From: Methanococcoides sp. AM1
GTDB taxonomy: Archaea > Halobacteriota > Methanosarcinia > Methanosarcinales > Methanosarcinaceae
DNA: 64,000 bases
NCBI RefSeq assembly: GCF_900774055.1
Contig: NZ_CAAGSW010000006.1
Coordinates: 62,001-126,000, forward strand
Direction of reading: 5' to 3'
The notes under the pieces were generated by a model. The model was not told where the DNA came from, made no database searches, and saw only the letters and a program-made list of their open reading frames with translations. The translations under genes and the position numbers were made by a program. Positions 57,176-64,000 of this stretch are shown here, piece by piece. Numbering within the stretch: position 1 is the first letter of the stretch; each line of letters starts with the position of its first letter.

Positions 57176-58747
57176 TTAAAGTGTCACAAGTGTTGCATCA
57201 AGTATGCCGTCAATTCCGCGGATCTCATCAAGGATCTTTTCTGAAACCTCTGTATCCACATTAAGTGCCATTATGGTCTGCCCGCCAACTTCAGCACGTC
57301 CGACCTGCATGCCGGAAATGTTAATGTTGTTAGCACCAAGTGCGATACAGCATGGACCGATAACATTCGGACGGTTGATGTGGTTTGAAACGATCATATA
57401 ACCTTTTGGAACAAGATCTACATGCTGACCGTTGATCGTTATGATCTTTGGTTCACTTCCAACCACAGCACCTGTAACAGACCTGGAATTAGAATCCTGG
57501 AAAAGCCCGATACTAATAGTAGAAGCATACTCATCAGATGTCTCAGACTTGCTTTCCACAACTTCAATATCCCTTAATTTTGCAAGGGCCGGTGCATTAA
57601 CATAATTCACAGCAGATCCTAATGCAACCTCAAGCACACCTTTAATAGCCGCAACTGTCACAGCCCTTGTGTCCTTTTCTGAGATCTCACCTTTATAGGA
57701 GATCTCGATCTTGTCATAATTCGTATCCAGAAGCTGTGCTACTGCACTTCCCAGAGTTTCAGCAAGCCCTATATATGGAGCCAGTACAGCCATGACCTCC
57801 GGTTTGACAGCCGGAATATTGATAGTATTGCGAGCGGAGCCGCCGTTTAGGACAGAAATTACCTCTTCAGCAACAGAAACTGCAACATTTACCTGAGCTT
57901 CCTCAGTAGAAGCACCCAGATGAGGTGTCACGACCACATTTTCAAGATCGATGAAAGGACATTCAAATGGTGGTTCACTGGTGAACACATCGATCGCAGC
58001 ACCTGCGATCTTGCCTGCTTTAAGTGCATCAGCAAGAGCTTCTTCGTTTATTATACCACCGCGAGCACAATTGATCACCCTTGCAGAGCTCTTCATCATA
58101 TCGAACTGAGCTGCATCAAGGATATTACGTGTCTCTTTTGTAAGCGGTGTGTGAACAGTAATAAAATCTGCCCTCTTTGCAATATCATCAACAGTAGTAA
58201 GCTCGACACCCATAGCCTTTGCACGTTCCCCTGTAATGAAAGGATCATATGCAAGAATATCCATCTCCATACCCTGTGCACGTTTTGCAACTTCAGCGCC
58301 AATACGACCAAGACCAATAACCCCAAGTGTCTTGCCATTGACCTCGACACCCATGAAGTTCTTACGTTCCCATTTCTTTGCTTTAAGAGAAGCATTTGCC
58401 TGGGGAATGTTCCTTGCCATAGACATCATCATAGCAATAGTGTGTTCTGCTGCGGAGAGCATGTTACCTTCAGGTGCATTAACAACAATGATCCCTTTTT
58501 CAGTTGCAGCATCAATGTCAATATTGTCCACACCAACGCCGGCCCTTCCGACGATCTTAAGATTGTCTGCAGCTTCGATGACCCTTCTTGTTACCTGCGT
58601 ACCGCTACGGATCACAAGAGCGTCGAAATCAACGATCTTCCCTACAAGCTCGTCCTCTGAAAGACCTGTTGAAACATCGACTTCAAAATGCTCCTGAAGT
58701 TTTGAAACTCCTTCCTCTGATAATGAATCACTTACCAATACTTTCAT
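57176..58747 (-). CDS. serA: D-3-phosphoglycerate dehydrogenase
   Basis: NAD-dependent first step of serine synthesis. 523 residues, the long form: substrate-binding half, Rossmann domain (LGVIGLGRIGAEVAKRA, residues 142-158), catalytic residues in INCARGGIINEEAL and VVTPHLGASTEEAQ (Arg, Glu, His), an intervening allosteric domain and a C-terminal ACT domain (VSNHINRPNVIGPCCIALGANNINISGMQVGR), which usually senses serine. Preceded by AT-rich DNA with no close partner gene. Confidence 0.96.
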   Translation of the reverse strand: MKVLVSDSLSEEGVSKLQEHFEVDVSTGLSEDELVGKIVDFDALVIRSGTQVTRRVIEAADNLKIVGRAGVGVDNIDIDAATEKGIIVVNAPEGNMLSAAEHTIAMMMSMARNIPQANASLKAKKWERKNFMGVEVNGKTLGVIGLGRIGAEVAKRAQGMEMDILAYDPFITGERAKAMGVELTTVDDIAKRADFITVHTPLTKETRNILDAAQFDMMKSSARVINCARGGIINEEALADALKAGKIAGAAIDVFTSEPPFECPFIDLENVVVTPHLGASTEEAQVNVAVSVAEEVISVLNGGSARNTINIPAVKPEVMAVLAPYIGLAETLGSAVAQLLDTNYDKIEISYKGEISEKDTRAVTVAAIKGVLEVALGSAVNYVNAPALAKLRDIEVVESKSETSDEYASTISIGLFQDSNSRSVTGAVVGSEPKIITINGQHVDLVPKGYMIVSNHINRPNVIGPCCIALGANNINISGMQVGRAEVGGQTIMALNVDTEVSEKILDEIRGIDGILDATLVTL

Positions 58748-58967
58748 TTTTTGTATCTCCGGATATGATCAATGACCTGTGATATTAATATGGACACTAA
58801 TGACTGTCTATGTCTGTCCAATAATGGTGAACTGTGCCCTACATCTATCATAAAACACATCCTTCTAAATATAGCTAACTATCCTAGAACAATTAAACGA
58901 AGATCATTGTAAGAATAATCCCCCATTCAAAAATGATCATAAGAAAATAAGAAATAAATAAGGTTTA
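58748..58967. other. serA: Intergenic region between serA and the FTR gene
   Basis: About 220 nt, AT-rich. It holds the serA promoter (minus-strand CATATTAATATC near 58782-58793 is a possible TATA element) and some T/A runs on the far side. I see no gene or structured RNA in it. Confidence 0.35.
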
Positions 58968-58987
58968 AAAGGACCACAGGGTCCTTT
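58968..58987 (-). terminator. Hairpin terminator after the FTR gene
   Basis: AAAGGACC (58968-58975), loop ACAG, GGTCCTTT (58980-58987); on the minus strand it starts inside the stop codon and is followed by TTTTAAACCTTATTTATTT. Confidence 0.65.
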
Positions 58988-59261
58988 ATTTCATGTACAG
59001 GCCACAGCGACATGCACCGCGTGTCTCTACATCCCGGCTGCGGGCAGCGCATGGACAGATGATCTTCTTATCCTTTTCGACATCACCAGACCTTTTCTGA
59101 CAGAAGCAATACCATTCACCAAATTCACGCTTGTTGTTGCAGATGCCCTTTACAGCAGTTGTAATGACATCATAGTCAGAATTAAGTTTGTACCCGGTTG
59201 CTTCTGCATTCTTCTTTGATCTCTGGTAGAATTCTTCTTCAAGTTCGCCTTCAAATTTCAT
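58986..59261 (-). CDS. Ferredoxin-thioredoxin reductase catalytic subunit (FTR-beta-like)
   Basis: 91 residues. Cysteines in the family pattern: EWYCFC, IICPCAARSRDVETRGACRCGLYM, with the 4Fe-4S cluster and redox-active disulfide. It transfers electrons from ferredoxin to thioredoxin-type proteins. No variable subunit gene is present, as usual in archaea. Follows fprA by 20 nt in one unit. Confidence 0.85.
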   Translation of the reverse strand: MKFEGELEEEFYQRSKKNAEATGYKLNSDYDVITTAVKGICNNKREFGEWYCFCQKRSGDVEKDKKIICPCAARSRDVETRGACRCGLYMK

Positions 59262-59281
59262 ATTTAATCACTTCCTTATAT

Positions 59282-60496
59282 TCAGTTAGATTTCTTCAAT
59301 GCAAGTTCTGCAAGTCTTATACCAAGTTCTCTGCAAGCTTTAATATCAGCTTCATAAGGCTTATACTTAACCTGCAGACCAGGTTCTATTATATCAAAAC
59401 CGGATGTCTTTAACAGCTCTTCCATTCCCTTTACCGCACCGCCACCCCAGCCGTATGAGCCAAATACAACAGCACTTTTATCTTTAGGACGAAGGCCCCT
59501 CATATATGTCAGGAAACCTGATACCGTAAAGAACATAGTACCATGCATAGTAGGAGATCCAAGAGCAATTACAGGAGAGAACATCAAATCCTTTAACATC
59601 ATGCTCCAGTCATTCTTGCGCAAATGGAAAAGCTTGGCTTCGACGCCACCCTCCCGAACGCCCTCGACAATTTCCTTTGCCATTATCTCAGTACTATTCC
59701 ACATAGTATCATAAATGACCAGTACTTTTGGAATGACTTCCCTTTTTGCCCATCTCAGATAAGCATCAACGATACGCGAAGGGTCCTCCCTCCAGATCAC
59801 GCCGTGCGATGGTGCGATCATATCAAATTCAATATCAAGATCTGCGATCTTCTCAGCATACTTTATAACCTTTGATCCAAATGGCATCAGGATATTAGCA
59901 TAATAGATAGCCGCATCCTCAATAGCACCGCCCTCCACTTCATCCTCGAACCTTACAGAGGTAGCAAGATGCTGACCGAAAGCATCGTTAGAAAAGAGGA
60001 TCTTGTCCTCTTTCAGGTATGTCTGCATACTATCCGGCCAGTGCAGCATCGGAGTTTCAATGAACATCAGAGTACGAGATCCAAGATCAAGTTCATACCC
60101 GGTATCCACAACTTCAAAGTCCCAGTCTCGGCAGCCACCAGCCTCATAATATTCATTCAGTCCTGCCTTGCCATGCTTTGTGCAGAAAACCTTAGCATCC
60201 TTTGCCAGTCCCATGATCGCAGGCAGACCACTTGAATGGTCCATTTCCACATGATTAGAGATCACATAATCGATCTTAGAGGGATTTACTATCCTGCGTA
60301 TCCTTTCGATCATCTCGGGAGCAAATTCCGCCTTCACAGTATCTATAAGTGTTATCTTTTCATCGACAATAAGATAAGCGTTATATGTACCACCCTTAGG
60401 AGTGGCATAACCATGAAAATCGCGCAGGTTCCAGTCAACAACACCTACCCAGTAGATGCCTTTTGCGATCTCAAGATTTTCATCTATTGGATCCAT
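59282..60496 (-). CDS. fprA: A-type flavoprotein FprA (F420H2 oxidase)
   Basis: 404 residues. Reduces O2 to water with F420H2 in methanogens. N-terminal di-iron beta-lactamase domain (GGTYNAYLIVDEKITLIDTV, ISNHVEMDHSSGLPAIM with the HxExD ligands, TPMLHWPDSMQTYL) and a C-terminal flavodoxin domain from about 250 (VLVIYDTMWNSTEIMAKEIVEGV, FGSYGWGGGAVKGMEELL). Probably an oxygen-defence enzyme with the adjacent ferritin-like gene (15 nt upstream). Confidence 0.94.
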   Translation of the reverse strand: MDPIDENLEIAKGIYWVGVVDWNLRDFHGYATPKGGTYNAYLIVDEKITLIDTVKAEFAPEMIERIRRIVNPSKIDYVISNHVEMDHSSGLPAIMGLAKDAKVFCTKHGKAGLNEYYEAGGCRDWDFEVVDTGYELDLGSRTLMFIETPMLHWPDSMQTYLKEDKILFSNDAFGQHLATSVRFEDEVEGGAIEDAAIYYANILMPFGSKVIKYAEKIADLDIEFDMIAPSHGVIWREDPSRIVDAYLRWAKREVIPKVLVIYDTMWNSTEIMAKEIVEGVREGGVEAKLFHLRKNDWSMMLKDLMFSPVIALGSPTMHGTMFFTVSGFLTYMRGLRPKDKSAVVFGSYGWGGGAVKGMEELLKTSGFDIIEPGLQVKYKPYEADIKACRELGIRLAELALKKSN

Positions 60497-60511
60497 AAAA
60501 ACCTCAACTGA

Positions 60512-60970
60512 TCAAGTCTGCATCCTGAAACCGGTAACCGCATTAAGCAAACCGTCGATCAGGTCGTAATGGCCTCTTTCAACTGCAGCAAGCTTTTCAA
60601 AGAACTCGCGTTGACCGGCATCAGAAGACACACTTGAAAGCATCAGATAAAGGTCTTCGGTCTTTCGCTCAAGACGCATGGCAGCCAGCATTACCCCGAC
60701 CTCACCAAGATCTTCACCAGTAAACTCTGATGCGAATGCTTCCCTGAAATCCGGCAGATCTGATTCATCCTCAATGGAAAGATCCTCACCTTTCAGATAG
60801 CTTTGCAAATATTTAGCATGCTTCTTTTCTTCTTCTGCAAGGTACAGGAACATTTCTTTGGCAGCAGGGTCCGTGGCGGTTTCCGCAAACTCCAGATAAA
60901 AATCCCTGCCCTGATCCTCAAAAGAGATTCCCAGCTTCACTGCTTCTTCAACGGAACCTATATTGCCCAC
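60512..60970 (-). CDS. Ferritin-like (rubrerythrin-type) protein
   Basis: 152 residues. Four-helix bundle: EEAVKLGISFEDQGRDFYLEFAETATDPAAKEMFLYLAEEEKKHAKYLQSYLKG with the EExxH motif, then MLAAMRLERKTEDLYLMLSS and FEKLAAVERGHYDLIDGL. No rubredoxin domain. No ATG is available: GTG 60970 is my start, but the strong ribosome-binding-like GGAGATGG at about 61005-61012 precedes an in-frame ATT at 61003, which would add 11 codons. Upstream TATA AATATAATATAAAA near 61012-61025. Confidence 0.78.
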   Translation of the reverse strand: MGNIGSVEEAVKLGISFEDQGRDFYLEFAETATDPAAKEMFLYLAEEEKKHAKYLQSYLKGEDLSIEDESDLPDFREAFASEFTGEDLGEVGVMLAAMRLERKTEDLYLMLSSVSSDAGQREFFEKLAAVERGHYDLIDGLLNAVTGFRMQT

Positions 60971-61300
60971 ATTCGGAAATTCGTCTGATACATTCTGAAT
61001 AATACCATCTCCTTTTATATTATATTGCCAAAGAAATAACAGGCATGCGTTGATACCTGCGTTTGTTTCCCCATCAGTACAGAAATAAAGTTTCTCAAAA
61101 AATAAACGGTTTTCACGACTTAAAAGCTTTTCTGAAAGCAGGAAGCAGCATAAAGATAAAGAAAGATAAAGCTACATTTACCCCCAGGAAGTCGTCTTTG
61201 TTAGAAACCTTTTTATTTGACTGTAAACATTAGGACATTGCATAACGATTAATATATTTTATATCATCAATATCGTTCACTTTAGCTAAGAGGAAGTGTT
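60971..61300 (+). promoter_or_regulatory. Divergent promoter region of ino1 and the ferritin-like gene
   Basis: For ino1, TTAATATATTTTATATC (about 61249-61265) is the likely TATA region and GAGGAAG the ribosome-binding site. For the minus-strand gene, TATAATATAAAAGG lies near 61011-61024. The 200 nt between are A-rich with no gene I can support. Confidence 0.45.
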
Positions 61301-62404
61301 ATGGACAAAATAAAAATCGCAATCGCAGGAATCGGTAACTGCGCAAGTTCACTGATCCAGGGCCTTGAGTACTACAAAGACAAAGCGGAAAAAGATGCGA
61401 TAGGACTAATGCATTGGGATGTTGGCGGGTACAGACCTTTTGATATTGAAGTAGTAGCAGCATTCGACATTGATGAGAGAAAGGTTGGAGAAGATGTTGC
61501 AGATGCTATTTTTGCAGCCCCTAACTGCACAACAGTCTTTTGTCCCAATGTGCCAAAGACCGGCGTAAAGGTCACGATGGGAAACATCAAGGATGGTGTC
61601 TCCGAACACATGGTGGACTATGAAGATGACTACAGATTCATAACATCCTCCAAAAAAGAATCCACAGACGAGGAGATAGTCTCCACATTAAAGGAATCCG
61701 GCGCAGAGATCCTTTTGAACTTCCTTCCAGTTGGTTCTGAAATTGCAACTCGTTTCTATGCACAATGTGCACTGGATGCTGGAGTTGCTTTTATCAACAA
61801 CATGCCAATATTCATCGCCAGTAATCCTGAATGGGCACAAAAGTTCGAAGAAAAGGGAATCCCGATCATAGGGGATGACATAAAAGCTCAGCTTGGAGCT
61901 ACCATTACACACCGAACCCTTGCAGATCTTTTCAGGAAGAGAGGAGTTAAAGTTGAAAGGACCTACCAGCTTAACACAGGCGGTAACACAGACTTCCTCA
62001 ACATGCTCAACAGGGACAGGCTTTCTTCCAAGAAGACATCAAAGACAGAAGCTGTGCAGTCAGTGCTTGCCGAGAGACTGGATGATCACAACATCCACGT
62101 AGGACCAAGTGACTACGTACCATGGCAGCAGGACAATAAACTATGCTTCCTCAGAATGGAAGGTAAGCTTTTCGGCGATGTGCCAATGAACCTCGAGCTT
62201 CGCCTTTCAGTGGAAGACTCACCAAATTCCGCAGGCGTGGTCATCGATGCAATTCGCTGCTGCAAGATAGCATTGAACAGAGGAACAGGCGGAATACTTT
62301 ACTCACCAGCATCATATTTCATGAAGCACCCACCAAGGCAGTTCCCTGATGATGATGCATACCGCATGACAAACGAATTTATCGAAGGCAAAAGAGAAAA
62401 TTAA
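61301..62404 (+). CDS. ino1: Inositol-3-phosphate synthase
   Basis: Converts glucose-6-phosphate to inositol-3-phosphate with NAD, for archaetidylinositol or inositol-based solutes. 367 residues. NAD-binding IAIAGIGNCASSLIQGLEYY near the start, GAEILLNFLPVGSEIATRFYAQ, and GDDIKAQLGATITHRTLADLF with the catalytic Lys region. LNTGGNTDFLNMLNRDRLSSKKTSKTEAVQSVL is typical. It probably forms a unit with the next gene, 8 nt away. Confidence 0.95.
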   Translation: MDKIKIAIAGIGNCASSLIQGLEYYKDKAEKDAIGLMHWDVGGYRPFDIEVVAAFDIDERKVGEDVADAIFAAPNCTTVFCPNVPKTGVKVTMGNIKDGVSEHMVDYEDDYRFITSSKKESTDEEIVSTLKESGAEILLNFLPVGSEIATRFYAQCALDAGVAFINNMPIFIASNPEWAQKFEEKGIPIIGDDIKAQLGATITHRTLADLFRKRGVKVERTYQLNTGGNTDFLNMLNRDRLSSKKTSKTEAVQSVLAERLDDHNIHVGPSDYVPWQQDNKLCFLRMEGKLFGDVPMNLELRLSVEDSPNSAGVVIDAIRCCKIALNRGTGGILYSPASYFMKHPPRQFPDDDAYRMTNEFIEGKREN

Positions 62405-62412
62405 GAATTACG

Positions 62413-63240
62413 ATGCCCTCACCCCCTGCAAACTCAAAAACCCTTATTTATGGGGTCGACTTCAGCGGATCAAAGACCGCATGTAAGAAGATATGGGTAA
62501 GCAGGGGCACGATACATAACAGAACACTTCACATCAACAGTTGTTGCCCAATATCCGACCTAATGCCAGAAAGTATCAGTAAGGACAGGGATAACTGTCT
62601 TTCTTTTCTCCGATACCTCATTTCGACCGAAACAAAAGCCATCTTCGGCCTTGATCTTTCACTAGGGTTCCCTGAAGCAATGATCGATGGCCAAAGCTGG
62701 GAAAGCTCAATACTGAATTTTTCAAAAAATTATAACTCCCCTGAAGACTTTCGCGCCAAATGTCGTAGTGCCATGGGAAACAAGGAAGTTAAGCGCAAAA
62801 CCGAAATTCAGAAAAAAGCTCCGTTTTGTGTTTACAACCTGAGACTTTACAGACAGACATATTACGGCATCAAATACATAATCGAACCATTACTGAAAAA
62901 AGAACATGTGCGCATAATGCCAATACAGGAACCTCTTCCCGAAAAGGCATTACTGGCAGAGATCTGCCCGGCCTGCACACTCAAGAGAAATGATATTTAC
63001 GTACCTTACAAAGGAAAGAGCAACAGGGAACTCGAAAATCGCCGTATGATACTGGCCGCCATAAAGACATGGAAAATTGAACTGGAAAAAAAAGTCGTGA
63101 AAGCAGCCCTTGAGAATGCAGAAGGTGATGCCCTGGATAGCATACTTGCAGCATATGCAGCCCATAGTGCATTGCAGGAGATGGAAACTGATCAGCCCTT
63201 AGCAAAAGAATACATGTCAGAAGGAATGATCTACGACTAA
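62413..63240 (+). CDS. DUF429-like protein
   Basis: 275 residues. Begins LIYGVDFSGSKTACKKIWVSRG and contains FGLDLSLGFPEAM, RKTEIQKKAPFCVYNLRLYRQTYYGI and AEGDALDSILAAYAAHSAL. RNase H-like fold with Asp residues in the DUF429 pattern (first-strand GVDFSGS, second FGLDLSLGFP, last DALDSILAA). Function unknown. Only 8 nt after ino1. Confidence 0.7.
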   Translation: MPSPPANSKTLIYGVDFSGSKTACKKIWVSRGTIHNRTLHINSCCPISDLMPESISKDRDNCLSFLRYLISTETKAIFGLDLSLGFPEAMIDGQSWESSILNFSKNYNSPEDFRAKCRSAMGNKEVKRKTEIQKKAPFCVYNLRLYRQTYYGIKYIIEPLLKKEHVRIMPIQEPLPEKALLAEICPACTLKRNDIYVPYKGKSNRELENRRMILAAIKTWKIELEKKVVKAALENAEGDALDSILAAYAAHSALQEMETDQPLAKEYMSEGMIYD

Positions 63241-63343
63241 GGATAAATTAAAGAAATGTGTGATAAAACTAAGATTATATTCACAAAATAATTAGTAAAA
63301 GGAAAAAAAGGAAGAGATCCCACACAGGACCCCAACGGAGAAG

Positions 63344-63889
63344 TTATTCTTTATCAAGACCCACAAGAGCATAGAGGTCTTCGGGTTTCTCAAGCAATGT
63401 GATATTTTCCATTTGTCCGAGTTTTTCCGAATTGGACACATCCACCTCACGCATTTTAAGTGTCATCTTCTTTCCGTTTGGTGCAACCGTATCCACAGTT
63501 CCTCTTTTCTGGTCAACTGCCAGAATATAAATTGGAGTGTCGCCCTTGGCAGTCTGGGCAACTACATTTGTTACCAGCGAATCAGCAATACCATAGACGA
63601 TCTTGGCAACACTGTTAGCGGTAGCCGGTGCGATGATAAGAGCATCATAATGACCTACCTGAAGAGGACCGGCAATAAATGGTGAGTTCGGACCTGCATC
63701 TGTCTTGAAGTTAGGGAAATCCCTCTGGATGCCATCCCACATCCGATACCATTTCATTACGACCTCCCCTTCCTTTGAAAGGAAGACCATGAACTCGATA
63801 TCAGTACGTTCTTTAATATCACGCATTACCTGGTAGGTCTCAACTATCTGGTCGCCTGAACCTGTAATACCCCATGCTATACGTTTCAT
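63344..63889 (-). CDS. Archaeoflavoprotein AfpA-like / DmrB-like flavoprotein
   Basis: 181 residues. FMN-binding flavoprotein fold of the phosphopantothenoylcysteine-decarboxylase type: MKRIAWGITGSGDQIVETYQVM, NSPFIAGPLQVGHYDALIIAPATANSVAKIVYGIADSLVTN. Relatives include AfpA and dihydromethanopterin reductase DmrB; the lack of a C-terminal ferredoxin domain leans to AfpA. It could pass electrons from ferredoxin to the redox-defence proteins nearby. Confidence 0.75.
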   Translation of the reverse strand: MKRIAWGITGSGDQIVETYQVMRDIKERTDIEFMVFLSKEGEVVMKWYRMWDGIQRDFPNFKTDAGPNSPFIAGPLQVGHYDALIIAPATANSVAKIVYGIADSLVTNVVAQTAKGDTPIYILAVDQKRGTVDTVAPNGKKMTLKMREVDVSNSEKLGQMENITLLEKPEDLYALVGLDKE

Positions 63890-63904
63890 GCCATAACCTC
63901 GTGA

Positions 63905-64000
63905 TCAGTAGTTCTCAGCCATTACCTCGAAATAGCCCTGTGGATGGGCACATGCAGGACATTCCTCAGGAGGTTCAGGACCTTCATGGATGTATCCGCA
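63905..64000 (-). CDS. Rubrerythrin C-terminal (rubredoxin) end, partial
   Basis: The last 31 codons are visible before the right edge: CGYIHEGPEPPEECPACAHPQGYFEVMAENY, then TGA. The CGY and CPAC cysteines are the rubredoxin-type Fe(SCys)4 end of rubrerythrin. The rest lies outside the window. It is followed by the AfpA-like gene 15 nt downstream. Confidence 0.8.
   Translation of the reverse strand, partial: CGYIHEGPEPPEECPACAHPQGYFEVMAENY

Noticed and set aside
57920-58660. Long plus-strand ORF opposite serA
   Set aside because: Cys/His-rich antisense frame over a strongly conserved gene.

Overview
This window comes from a methanogenic archaeon of the family Methanosarcinaceae, most like the Methanococcoides/Methanolobus/Methanohalophilus branch. 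The evidence is a complete mcrBDCGA operon for methyl-coenzyme M reductase, the membrane-bound heterodisulfide reductase HdrDE that cytochrome-containing methanogens use, archaeal MCM and PolD replication proteins, the archaeal mevalonate genes (mevalonate kinase, isopentenyl phosphate kinase, type 2 IPP isomerase, prenyl diphosphate synthase), TATA-box promoters, an archaeal RNase P RNA and a tRNA with a bulge-helix-bulge intron. Every complete protein gene I list ends in TAA or TGA. The only in-frame TAG in a gene body lies in pycA, as expected for a lineage that decodes UAG as pyrrolysine. I saw no insertion sequence, prophage or CRISPR array.

Layout. 1-5.1 kb: the leading half of the S10-type ribosomal operon on the minus strand (L3-L4-L23-L2-S19-L22-S3-L29), with a leader of about 400 nt that carries a strong hairpin. 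5.3-9.1 kb: a methyltransferase, a stand-alone receiver protein, the RNase P RNA gene and two tandem DUF116 proteins. 9.2-12.7 kb: hdrED, a small sulfite-reductase-like protein and a ferritin-like protein. 12.8-17.7 kb: a TrmJ-like methyltransferase, MCM, DUF424 and two coiled-coil proteins. 17.8-22.6 kb: pycB, pycA (with the TAG codon), birA and a surface protein with a PGF-type C-terminal sorting signal. 23-36.4 kb: PolD large subunit, Mmp10 (the McrA arginine methyltransferase) divergent from the mcr operon, then proAB. 36.5-45.6 kb: a sensor-kinase-like protein that has lost its phosphoacceptors, an AI-2E-type permease, a PHP hydrolase, a probable small RNA gene, HflX, and a membrane lipid/glycan cluster. 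45.7-56.0 kb: two tRNAs, the radical SAM and Memo members of the AmmeMemoRadiSam set, the isoprenoid genes, RNase J, and a second ribosomal/RNA polymerase cluster (L18e-L13-S9-RpoN-tRNA-Pro-RpoK-S2). 56-64 kb: DUF2240, serA, and redox and oxygen-defence genes (FTR, FprA, ferritin-like, AfpA-like flavoprotein, a rubrerythrin end) around inositol-phosphate synthase.

Functionally the window is mostly core: translation, replication, the last steps of methanogenesis (Mcr makes CoM-S-S-CoB, Hdr reduces it), oxaloacetate formation by pyruvate carboxylase with its own biotin ligase next door, and archaeal lipid synthesis. The most notable items are the in-frame amber codon in pycA, an unannotated minus-strand small RNA at about 39,982-40,060 with its own TATA box, terminal stem, T-run and two exposed C-rich motifs, and the REC-PAS-kinase protein lacking both phosphoacceptors.
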